Of a stretch of DNA of 64,000 bases, positions 35,949 through 43,276 are shown piece after piece. Numbering within the stretch: the stretch's first letter is position 1; the number at the start of each line of letters is the position of its first letter. The notes under the pieces were generated by a model, which was given only the letters and a program-made list of their open reading frames with translations, made no database searches and was not told the origin of the DNA. The stretch is from NCBI RefSeq assembly GCF_001612615.1, contig NZ_BDAU01000034.1:1-64000 (forward strand). Direction: 5' to 3'. The translations under genes were made by a program, and so were the position numbers. The stretch comes from Nocardia amikacinitolerans NBRC 108937 (lineage in GTDB: Bacteria; Actinomycetota; Actinomycetes; Mycobacteriales; Mycobacteriaceae).

Positions 35949-37463
35949 GTGGCGACACTGAGCGAGCTTCTTGCCGAACACACCGACCTGCCCGGCGTCG
36001 CCGTCGACCATCTGCAACGGGTGGTCGGCGATTGGCAGTTGCTCGCCGATCTGTCCTTCGCCGACCTGCTGCTGTGGGTGGGCGCGGGACCGGTGGTCGA
36101 GGGCGCGGACATCGTGTGTGTCGCCCAGTGCCGCCCGACGACGGCCGCCACCGTGCACGTCGAGGACCTGGTCGGCACCACCGCCCTACAGGCCGACCAT
36201 CCCCAAGTCTTCGACGCGCTGATGACCGGCAAGATCGTGCGCGCCGACAGCGACGTGGAGGCGCAGGGCGTCTATCACCCACACCCGGTGCACGCCATCC
36301 GCGAGGCCATCCCGGTGCGCTGCGGCGACGACGTGATCGCGGTGCTCTCCCGCGACACCGATATGCAGCGCTCCCGGGTCCGCAGCACCCTGGAGATCGC
36401 CTACGTGGCGTGCGCGGACGACCTGTGCCAGATGATCGCCGACGGCAGTTTCCCCACTCCCGAGGACCGAGCCGCCACGCACTCGAGCCCGCGCGCGGGC
36501 GACGGCTTCATCCGCCTCGACACCGACGGCATCGTGGTCTACGCCAGCCCGAACGCGCTGTCGGCCTATCACCGGATGGGCTTGCAGAGCGATCTGGCCG
36601 GACAGGACCTGGCCGTCACGACCCGCTCGCTGATCACCGACCCGTTCGACGCCCAGGAGGTCGTCGGCGATATCCAGGCCGCGCTGGCCGGGCGCACCGG
36701 ACGGCGCATGGAGGTCGAGGCGCGCGGCGCCACCGTGCTGCTGCGGACCCTCGTGCTGCGCCCGCACGGCGAACTCGCGGGCGCCGCTGTGCTGGTCCGC
36801 GACGTCACCGAGGTGAAGCGGCGCGACCGCGCGCTGCTGTCCAAGGACGCGACGATCCGCGAGATCCACCACCGGGTGAAGAACAACCTGCAAACCGTCG
36901 CCGCGCTGCTGCGTTTGCAGGCCCGCCGCACCGAGAACGAGGAGGCGCAGGTCGCGCTCACCGAGTCGGTGCGCAGGGTGACCTCGATCGCCTCGGTGCA
37001 CGAGATGCTGTCGATGTCGGTGGACGAAGAGGTCGATCTCGACGAGGTCGTCGACCGGCTGCTGCCGATCATGGCCGACGTCGCGACCGTGCACACCACC
37101 AGGATCAAGGTCCGCCGCGCGGGCTCGCTCGGCGTCTTCTCCGCCGAACGCGCCACCCCGCTGGTCATGGTGCTGACCGAGCTGGTGCAGAACGCCATCG
37201 AGCACGCCTTCGACTCCGGCCAGACCGGCACCGTGACGATTCGCTCGGAACGTTCCGCCCGCTGGCTCGACGTGATCATCAGCGACGACGGCCGCGGCCT
37301 CCCACCCGGCTTCAGCCTGGAAGCCTCCGATCGCCTGGGCCTCCAGATCGTGCGCACGCTGGTCACCGCCGAACTGGGCGGCTCCATCGGCCTGCACCCG
37401 GGCGCGGATGTGGGCACGGACGCGGTGTTGCGAGTGCCGCTGGGACGCCGTTCGGGGCGCTGA
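35949..37463 (+). CDS. pdtaS: Cytosolic sensor histidine kinase PdtaS
   Basis: 504 residues from GTG 35949. Order: GAF-like domain (about 1-145), PAS domain (about 180-290), HisKA_2 with phospho-acceptor in REIHHRVKNNLQTVAALLRLQ (about 310), and an HATPase_c domain with ELVQNAIEHAF and ISDDGRGLPPGF. No membrane segment. PdtaS phosphorylates the antitermination-type regulator PdtaR, which binds RNA; in mycobacteria the system responds to copper and nitric oxide. pdtaR is not in this window. The conserved position next to the biotinyl protein and whiB1 confirms the call. Confidence 0.95.
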   Translation: MATLSELLAEHTDLPGVAVDHLQRVVGDWQLLADLSFADLLLWVGAGPVVEGADIVCVAQCRPTTAATVHVEDLVGTTALQADHPQVFDALMTGKIVRADSDVEAQGVYHPHPVHAIREAIPVRCGDDVIAVLSRDTDMQRSRVRSTLEIAYVACADDLCQMIADGSFPTPEDRAATHSSPRAGDGFIRLDTDGIVVYASPNALSAYHRMGLQSDLAGQDLAVTTRSLITDPFDAQEVVGDIQAALAGRTGRRMEVEARGATVLLRTLVLRPHGELAGAAVLVRDVTEVKRRDRALLSKDATIREIHHRVKNNLQTVAALLRLQARRTENEEAQVALTESVRRVTSIASVHEMLSMSVDEEVDLDEVVDRLLPIMADVATVHTTRIKVRRAGSLGVFSAERATPLVMVLTELVQNAIEHAFDSGQTGTVTIRSERSARWLDVIISDDGRGLPPGFSLEASDRLGLQIVRTLVTAELGGSIGLHPGADVGTDAVLRVPLGRRSGR

Positions 37464-37890
37464 CTCCCGACGCTCGATCCGCGCCCCTCGATTGGCCCGC
37501 GGAGACACCGCTCCACGCGCGACCCACGAACCGCTCCCCGCGATGTGCGCGTAGTCGCCCCGGTGAGACGTGGGTCGAGCCGGTTTACGCCGACCGTGGC
37601 CCCGTCGAACGCGGCGGTTCCCCGGCGGCGGGCGCTCGGCGTCATGTGACGTATATCGCGCTTGTGCAGGGAAGGAGGCCTCCGCTGGCGCGCTGAAGCC
37701 ACCGTCCGCAGGCTGGTCCACGCGACCGAGAGCGCGCTTCGGCAGATCTGGTTCACGACGCAGCAACCCGGCGGCAGTGCACCATGAAGCACTGGCAGCA
37801 GCACAACAGCACCGCCGCCTGGCCAACGCAACCACCACAATCAACCTGCCCAACAACAGGTTTCGAGCGAAGCGAGACCTAGCATCAGCG

Positions 37891-37981
37891 TTCGCGGCCG
37901 TCTCGCGCCCCAGCGGTCGAAGCGCACGCGACGCAGTCGCAAGTCTCGACCGCTGGGGCGCGAGACATAAGGGGCCGCGAA
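37891..37981. repeat. Long nested inverted repeat, REP-like
   Basis: 20-bp perfect arms at 37901-37920 and 37946-37965, flanked by a further pair of perfect 9-bp arms at 37891-37899 and 37973-37981, with an inner GCGAC-GCA-GTCGC hairpin in the loop. The folded element spans 91 nt. The composition, with CGACGCAGTCGC and GAGCGAAGCGAG pieces nearby, suggests a repetitive extragenic palindrome rather than a terminator. Confidence 0.65.
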
Positions 37982-37983
37982 CC

Positions 37984-38002
37984 GCCGCGACGAAGTCGCG
38001 GC
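37984..38002. repeat. Short perfect hairpin GCCGCGAC-GAA-GTCGCGGC
   Basis: Perfect 8-bp arms with a GAA loop, 2 bp after the long inverted repeat. Together they look like a small array of REP-type units. Confidence 0.6.
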
Positions 38003-38013
38003 AAAAATAACCA

Positions 38014-38042
38014 AGCCCGGCACCTTTGTCAGGTGCCGGGCT
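38014..38042 (-). terminator. Rho-independent terminator of whiB1
   Basis: 12-bp perfect arms (38014-38025 and 38031-38042), loop TTGTC. Read on the minus strand the stem is followed by TTGGTTATTTTTGC, so it is a classical terminator 51 bp after the whiB1 stop. Confidence 0.85.
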
Positions 38043-38093
38043 GAATGCTCTACCGGGCCGGGCTGAGAGGGTCCGGTAAAGGCGGTCGTCTTG

Positions 38094-38348
38094 TCAGACG
38101 ACGGTGCGGGTGCGGGTGCGCGCGTTGCGACGCTTCAGCGCCCTGCGCTCGTCCTCACTCATACCACCCCACACGCCGGCGTCTTGTCCGGACTTCAGGG
38201 CCCAGGACAGGCAGTCGGCAGTAACGGGGCAGCGAGCGCAGACCAGCTTGGCATCGGCAATCTGCGCGAGCGCAGGACCACTGTTACCCACCGGGAAGAA
38301 CAGTTCGGGGTCCTCGTCGCGACAGATGGCCTTGTGGCGCCAGTCCAT
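38094..38348 (-). CDS. whiB1: Iron-sulfur transcription factor WhiB1
   Basis: 84 residues from ATG 38348, the length of mycobacterial WhiB1, whose start MDWRHKA is reproduced. The four cluster ligands are Cys9, Cys37, Cys40 and Cys46, followed by the GVWGG beta-turn and the basic RRALKRRNARTRTRT tail that binds DNA. WhiB1 carries a nitric-oxide-sensitive 4Fe-4S cluster, binds the main sigma factor SigA and is essential in mycobacteria. The open frame continues to 38501 but without family resemblance. The 250-bp AT-rich upstream region is shared with the lipid kinase gene's 3' end. Confidence 0.97.
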   Translation of the reverse strand: MDWRHKAICRDEDPELFFPVGNSGPALAQIADAKLVCARCPVTADCLSWALKSGQDAGVWGGMSEDERRALKRRNARTRTRTVV

Positions 38349-38596
38349 TCCTCTGCTCCTTTGCTGGGCGCCGCAAAGGGCGCCTGTCGTTTGTGGATCG
38401 TTCACTTGTGCGACTCGAATGTTTCCGCACGGTTGCTTGTGAATGCTTTCACGAACACCGTAGATGTCAATAGGTATCCGGTGCACCGTGGGGAAGCTCA
38501 CGCAATCGAGGTACCCCCGTGGGGGACCTGCCCGGTCCTTTGTACTCGCTCGAGGCGGTTTTCGCAGCGCAACCGCGAGTTTTTCGCGGCGTTTCG

Positions 38597-39544
38597 TCAG
38601 CGACGTGGTTGCGGCGCCACCACTTCCAGCACATCGGGGACCGCCGTGAAATCCACCACGTTGCGCTTTCCGATGAAGTCGCCATCGATTTGCAGGCCGA
38701 TGGGTTCCTTCGTCTCGATATGCACCGACGGAACGTCGTCGTCACGAAACAGATTGCGGGACTTGGGATTTCCATTCGGAGCGAGGAGCTGCCTGGCGAG
38801 CAGCAGTGTCGGTAGCACCGCCATGGACCGCACCGCAAACACCCCGAGGCCCGTTTCGAAGCTCGTGCCGGGGTTGGTGTGCACCGGCGTGGCGTTCAGG
38901 TAGGTCCACGGACTGGCGTTCGTGACGAACGCGTAGTGCACCTCGTCGACCGCTTCCATGCCCGGAATTTCGATCCGAATCCGCGGTTCCCGACGCTTCG
39001 CGCGGAAGAATTGTCGCACAGTTGTTCGAACATAGCGACCGGGTGTGGCGGCGTGGCCCTTCGCGCGACTCGCGTCTATGGCCTCGCACACATCGGCGTC
39101 CAATCCGACGCCCGCGCTGAAGGTGAACCAGCGGTCGTCGGCGAGGCCGAGGCCGATCGTGCGGTCGTGTTCGAGGGTCAGCAGGTCGATGAGCTGGTTG
39201 GTCGCGGTCACCGGATCGGGGGAGATGCCGAGCGCCCTGGCGAACACGTTGGCCGAGCCGCCGGGGATCACGCCGAGCCGGGGAATCCAGGCCTGTCCGT
39301 CGTTCAGTTCGGGCAGCGGGAGGAAACCGTTGATGGTCTCGTTGACGGTCCCATCTCCGCCGTGCACGACGATCAGGTCCATCTCGTTGGTGGAGGCCCA
39401 CTGGGCCAGTTCGGCCGCGTGGCCGCGATGCTGGGTGTGCGCAACGGTCAGCTGGGTGCGGCTCTCCAGGGCGTGGGCCAGTAGGTCTCGGGTCGCCGGT
39501 GTGGTCGAGGTGGCATTCGGGTTCACGATCAGCAACGTCCGCAC
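38597..39544 (-). CDS. Diacylglycerol/sphingosine kinase-family lipid kinase
   Basis: 315 residues. DAGK catalytic domain with the opening TLLIVNPNATSTT, the nucleotide loop VVHGGDGTVNETING near residues 60-75 and PGGSANVFARALG near 96. A second beta-sandwich domain ends with IGLQIDGDFIG, the usual D/E-G-E-like metal site here as DGDF. It phosphorylates a lipid, possibly diacylglycerol or a phosphoinositide precursor; the substrate is not known. It corresponds to Rv3218 beside whiB1 in M. tuberculosis. Confidence 0.9.
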   Translation of the reverse strand: MRTLLIVNPNATSTTPATRDLLAHALESRTQLTVAHTQHRGHAAELAQWASTNEMDLIVVHGGDGTVNETINGFLPLPELNDGQAWIPRLGVIPGGSANVFARALGISPDPVTATNQLIDLLTLEHDRTIGLGLADDRWFTFSAGVGLDADVCEAIDASRAKGHAATPGRYVRTTVRQFFRAKRREPRIRIEIPGMEAVDEVHYAFVTNASPWTYLNATPVHTNPGTSFETGLGVFAVRSMAVLPTLLLARQLLAPNGNPKSRNLFRDDDVPSVHIETKEPIGLQIDGDFIGKRNVVDFTAVPDVLEVVAPQPRR

Positions 39545-39629
39545 GTTCGCAGCTTAGTGCGGGCGCGAAGGGCCCAAGGCCGTGCGGCCGTGACCGGGCG
39601 CACCCTACGCCGCGTCGTAGGCTTGGCGC

Positions 39630-40052
39630 GTGGCGGAAAGCGGCAAGGCAGAGGTTTCGGCGGACGCGGTTCCCGCGACGGTGCGCGGCGCGGGCGGGCT
39701 CGTCGCGCTCGAGGGCGCGGTCGCGGTGACGGTCGCGATCGTGCTCGTGGTGCGCGGGCTGCTCGGTCACGACCAATCGCAGGCCAGCGGCTACGGCACC
39801 GCGGCGTGGTTCGGCATCCTCGGCGGCGCCGTGCTGGCCGCGGGCGTCGGACTGCTGCTCGGCCAGCGCTGGGGCCGCGCCATCGCGGTCATCGCCCAGG
39901 TGTTGCTGCTGCCCGTGGTGTGGTCGCTGCTCACCGACTCGCACCAGCCGGTCTACGGCGGGCTGCTCGGCGTGGTCGTGGTCGCCGCGCTGATCCTGCT
40001 CTTCGTACCGTCCTCGACCCGCTGGATGGCGAGGGAGTACGGGGCCGAGTAG
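39630..40052 (+). CDS. Four-helix integral membrane protein (Rv3217c-like)
   Basis: 140 residues from GTG 39630. About 25 cytosolic residues precede four hydrophobic segments (LVALEGAVAVTVAIVLVVRG; AAWFGILGGAVLAAGVGLLL; AIAVIAQVLLLPVVWSLL; LLGVVVVAALILLFV). No catalytic residues stand out; function unknown. The homologue has the same position next to the lipid kinase in M. tuberculosis. It is divergent from the kinase gene, with 85 bp between them. Confidence 0.85.
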   Translation: MAESGKAEVSADAVPATVRGAGGLVALEGAVAVTVAIVLVVRGLLGHDQSQASGYGTAAWFGILGGAVLAAGVGLLLGQRWGRAIAVIAQVLLLPVVWSLLTDSHQPVYGGLLGVVVVAALILLFVPSSTRWMAREYGAE

Positions 40053-40126
40053 GCGTACCTCCGCCTTCGCTCCGGCCATGCGCGGGCTCTCGCGGACTAC
40101 GCCCGGCTGTGCTAGCCAGGGCCTCA

Positions 40127-40813
40127 TCACGCGGATGCGATCGCCGCGCGCAGGGCCTGTCGGCACAGGGCGTCGGCTCGGCGGGTCGTCTCGGGCTGAC
40201 GGTAATGCGGCGTGAGGGCGAGTACCTGCGCGCACGCCGTGTCGAGGTCGATCAGGTGACCCACCGAGACGAACACCGGCTTGACGCCCGCCCTGGTGCG
40301 CAGCGCCCTGCCGACCACTTCGCCGTCGATGACCAGATCCGACGCGTCACCACGTGCGGGCCCCGGTTCGCTGTATTCGCCCCACGCGTTCTTGGCGACT
40401 CCGATCGTCGGCACTCCGGCCAGCACGCCGACGTGACAGGCCAGTCCGAAGCGGCGTGGATGGGCCAGGCCCTGGCCGTCGCAGATCAGCAGATCCGGTG
40501 CGGCGCCGAGCCGTTCGAGCACGCCGAGGGTGGTGGGCAGCTCGCGGAAGGCGAGCAGGCCTGGCACGTACGGGAAGCTCACCGTGCCGTGCGCGACCGC
40601 GGAGTCGACCGTCGCGAGCGTCGACGCGTCGAGCACCACGACGGCGGCGGCGACCACACCGCTCGCGTCGTCGTAGGCCGAGTCGAGCCCGGCCACCGTC
40701 CGGAACCGCGGGGGACGGGGATTCGCCGCGACGACGCGCGGCCGCAGCTCGTCCTGAATCGCCGTCGCCGCCGCGGCGTCGGCGGGCCAGCGATCGGGCG
40801 TCTCGATCAGCAA
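40127..40813 (-). CDS. nfi: Endonuclease V, TTG start
   Basis: 228 residues from TTG 40813. Endonuclease V cuts one base 3' of deoxyinosine. Motifs: AGLDSAYDD (catalytic Asp), FPYVPGLLAFRELP, LLICDGQGLAHPRRFGLA (second Asp and His) and GVAKNAWGEY. The TTG start has GGAGG 5 nt upstream and overlaps the last codons of the acetyltransferase gene (TTGCTGA), so translation is coupled. Using upstream in-frame codons would place the start deep inside the neighbour. Its catalytic residues look complete. Confidence 0.93.
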   Translation of the reverse strand: MLIETPDRWPADAAAATAIQDELRPRVVAANPRPPRFRTVAGLDSAYDDASGVVAAAVVVLDASTLATVDSAVAHGTVSFPYVPGLLAFRELPTTLGVLERLGAAPDLLICDGQGLAHPRRFGLACHVGVLAGVPTIGVAKNAWGEYSEPGPARGDASDLVIDGEVVGRALRTRAGVKPVFVSVGHLIDLDTACAQVLALTPHYRQPETTRRADALCRQALRAAIASA

Positions 40814-41316
40814 TCGATCCTCCGCGCGGTTGAGGACGCTTCGGCGGCCAGCTTCACCAGCTCGCCGCCCGACAGCCGGTACCCGACCCACTCGTCCTGC
40901 TCGACGGCGCCGATCGAGCGGTAGAAGTCGATGGACGGTGTGTTCCAGGTGAGCACGGACCAGGAGACGCGGCTGTAGCCCTTGTCCAGCGCCTCCTTGG
41001 CCAGTGCCGCGATGAGCGCCTTGCCGTAGCCCTTGCCGCGCGTCTCCGGCTTGACGTACAGGTCCTCCAGGTAGATGCCGTGCACCCCGTCCCATGTGGA
41101 GAAGTTCAGGAACCAGATCGCGCAGCCGACAACGCCGGTCTCGTCCTCGGCGACGTGCGCGAACAGCGCGGGCGACGGACCGAACAGCGCGGCGCGCAGC
41201 TGCTCGAGCGTCAGCGTGCACTCGTGGCGCGCCTTCTCGTACTCCGCGAGGTCGTAGACGAGATCGACGAGCGCGGGGACGTCGGCGGGGGTGGCGCGGC
41301 GGATCGCGGCGGTCAC
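40807..41316 (-). CDS. GNAT-family N-acetyltransferase
   Basis: 169 residues from GTG 41316. The acetyl-CoA loop is VKPETRGKGYGKALIAALA (about residue 95), with IYLEDLYV before it and SWSVLTWNTPSIDFYRSIGA after it. These are marks of the diamine/spermidine acetyltransferase-like GNAT branch (SSAT/Rv3216-like), but no substrate is shown. It overlaps the phosphatase stop (GTGA) and the endonuclease V start, making a tightly coupled three-gene operon. Confidence 0.9.
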   Translation of the reverse strand: MTAAIRRATPADVPALVDLVYDLAEYEKARHECTLTLEQLRAALFGPSPALFAHVAEDETGVVGCAIWFLNFSTWDGVHGIYLEDLYVKPETRGKGYGKALIAALAKEALDKGYSRVSWSVLTWNTPSIDFYRSIGAVEQDEWVGYRLSGGELVKLAAEASSTARRIDC

Positions 41317-41921
41317 TTGGCTCCCTCGTTGGTCGAAACGATGTTGTGCGCGTGGATGGTTCGCGCGTCGTGCTCGTAGCCGAGCAGGCTCACCGCTGCG
41401 GTGGACATGGCGAAGCGGCGGCCCTCGACGACCTCGAACTCGGCCCACCGGGCGATCAGCACCCGGGAGAAGTGCCCGTGCCCGACCAGCACCACGTCCC
41501 GCTCCGGCAGGACGGGCTCGACGGCGGCGAGCAGCCGATCGGCCCGCGCGCGCACCTGGGCGGCCGTCTCGCCGCCGGGCGCCGTGCCGGTCCAGATGGT
41601 CCATCCCGGCGTGGTCTCGCGGATCTCGGGGGTGGTCAGGCCCTCGTAGTCGCCGTAGTCCCATTCGGCGAGGTCGTCGTCGACGGTGGTCGCGGTGCAG
41701 CCCGCCAGCTCCGCCGTGCGCACCGCGCGCTGCCGCGGGCTGGTGAGGACGAGCGGATCGCGCAGCTTCAGCTCGGCGAGCAACCGCCCGGCGGCCTCCG
41801 CCTGCCGCTCGCCGCGCTCGGTGAGCGGCAGATCGGTGCGACTGGTGTGTCGCCGCTCGCGCGACCAGGACGTCTCGCCGTGCCGGAGCAGAACCAGCCG
41901 GGCGTCTTCGTGTGCGGACAT
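41313..41921 (-). CDS. Histidine acid phosphatase (Rv3214/Gpm2-like)
   Basis: 202 residues from ATG 41921. The catalytic phosphohistidine motif is LVLLRHGETSW, the second His lies in VLVGHGHFSRVLIARW, and Glu in EWDYGDYEGLT completes the site. Its homologue Rv3214, first named as a phosphoglycerate mutase, was shown to be a broad-specificity acid phosphatase. ATG 41933 is an alternative start. It is the first gene of the operon with the acetyltransferase and endonuclease V. Confidence 0.9.
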   Translation of the reverse strand: MSAHEDARLVLLRHGETSWSRERRHTSRTDLPLTERGERQAEAAGRLLAELKLRDPLVLTSPRQRAVRTAELAGCTATTVDDDLAEWDYGDYEGLTTPEIRETTPGWTIWTGTAPGGETAAQVRARADRLLAAVEPVLPERDVVLVGHGHFSRVLIARWAEFEVVEGRRFAMSTAAVSLLGYEHDARTIHAHNIVSTNEGAK

Positions 41922-42013
41922 GCCCTCCATCATGGTCAGAAACGCGCCGCGCCGCCCGGGCCGGGGTTGTGACGCAAGGCACCGACAGACTCGGGCGCCG
42001 AGACCGGCGGACG

Positions 42014-43249
42014 TCAGCCGAGCGCGTGCAGGTGTCCATCGCGGAGTTCGAGCACGATGTTTCCGAGTACGGCGAGGGAGATCGGGCCGCCCGTGTAACC
42101 GGGGCGCGGGAACGGGATGCGGCCGACTTCGGCGCCGGAGGTGGGATCGAGGACGGCGAGGCCGTCGGCGACCGGCAGCAGCAGGCGTCCGGCCATCATC
42201 GCGGGCGAGCCGAGCGAATTGGGCGCGGCCCAGAGCGGATCGAATGTGCTCGCGTTCAAGGCGATCACGCTGTTGCCGGTGAACACCAGGAACGCCGAGC
42301 CGATCCGGGTGGTCGTCGCGTTGTCGCTAAGCGGAGCGGAAAGTTGATGCACCGCAACGGAATTGCCGGTGCCGTCGTACACGCCGAGGCGCGGTGGCGT
42401 GGATTCGCCTGCGCCGGAGACGGTTCCGCCGGGGAAGTAGAGCACGATCCGGCTGTCCGACACCGCGATCACCCGGGCGCCCGGCGCATCGGCGCCAGGA
42501 CCGGAGAGCACGTGCGAGCCGTACTCCTCGGGCACCGTGTTGTCCTTCGGCGCCGGATTGAGCACCGTCAAACGGGCCGCCGGGTCGTCGGGGCAGCGTT
42601 CCAGCACGGCCAGCCGGGACGAGCTGGAACCGGCCGAGAGCAGCGTGCAGCCTTTGCGCGGTTGGGTTTTCACGTTCACCGGCGCGTCGACGTAGCCGTA
42701 CTCCAGCGTGCGCACCAGATCCGAGCGCCACATCTCCAGTCGCCGCTCGCCGTACGCGAGCACGTAGGTGCCGTCGACCGAGAGCCGCACGCTCGGATCC
42801 ATGTAGCTGCTGCGCGCGGTGCGGCGTTCCCCGGTGTCACCGGCCAGCAGGGTGGCCTGGCTGCACCCGCGCTGGTCCCGGTACACCGCGATCACCATGC
42901 CGAACTGCGCTTCCACACCGCACAGCGGCATATCCCGCCGGTAGCGCCACAATTCGGCGCCGGTGGCGGGATCACGGCCGGTAACGGTGCCGCCCGAACC
43001 GGTGATCGCCACGCCGCCGGAGGCCAGCGCCCGCGCGCTGGCGTCGTCCGGCGCGTGCCACAACTCCCGCAGGTTCGCGGGGATCTTGTCGGCCGTCGGC
43101 GGGGTGGTCGCGGGCGTCGCCGCGGTCACCGATTCGGTGCCCGTAGCGTCGCCGCGCGCCCACACCACCAGCCCCGCGATCGCCACGAGCACGGCGATCG
43201 CGACTGCGGAGATGATGTCGGCGCGCGTCCGCCGCTCGGGTGCGAGCAC
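42014..43249 (-). CDS. Membrane-anchored PQQ-like beta-propeller protein (Rv3212-like)
   Basis: 411 residues. A short basic leader is followed by one membrane helix (ISAVAIAVLVAIAGLVVWA, about 13-31), then a Thr/Pro-rich linker and a beta-propeller with repeated blades such as GTVTGRDPATGAELWRYRR and GLAVLDPTSGAEVGRIPFP. The domain faces outside. No cofactor ligand or active site can be named, so it may be a scaffold or sensor. It lies beside rhlE on the same strand, as in mycobacteria, 27 bp downstream of it. Confidence 0.85.
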   Translation of the reverse strand: MLAPERRTRADIISAVAIAVLVAIAGLVVWARGDATGTESVTAATPATTPPTADKIPANLRELWHAPDDASARALASGGVAITGSGGTVTGRDPATGAELWRYRRDMPLCGVEAQFGMVIAVYRDQRGCSQATLLAGDTGERRTARSSYMDPSVRLSVDGTYVLAYGERRLEMWRSDLVRTLEYGYVDAPVNVKTQPRKGCTLLSAGSSSSRLAVLERCPDDPAARLTVLNPAPKDNTVPEEYGSHVLSGPGADAPGARVIAVSDSRIVLYFPGGTVSGAGESTPPRLGVYDGTGNSVAVHQLSAPLSDNATTTRIGSAFLVFTGNSVIALNASTFDPLWAAPNSLGSPAMMAGRLLLPVADGLAVLDPTSGAEVGRIPFPRPGYTGGPISLAVLGNIVLELRDGHLHALG

Positions 43250-43276
43250 GATTGCGAGACTAGCGGATCCGCCGAA

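Larger units (their letters stand above)
37464..38013. other. Gene-free region rich in hairpins
   Basis: About 550 bp between pdtaS and the whiB1 terminator. An open plus-strand frame (37570-38010) has shadow-like Arg/Ala composition and ends in the hairpins, so I do not call it a gene. The part after 37860 contains nested palindromes described separately. Confidence 0.5.

Noticed and set aside
37570..38010. Plus-strand frame after pdtaS
   Set aside because: Arg/Ala/Ser-rich shadow composition, no family resemblance, and its 3' part is made of hairpins.
37891..38042. CRISPR-like array
   Set aside because: The palindromes are adjacent or nested, not equal direct repeats with unique spacers, and there are no cas genes.
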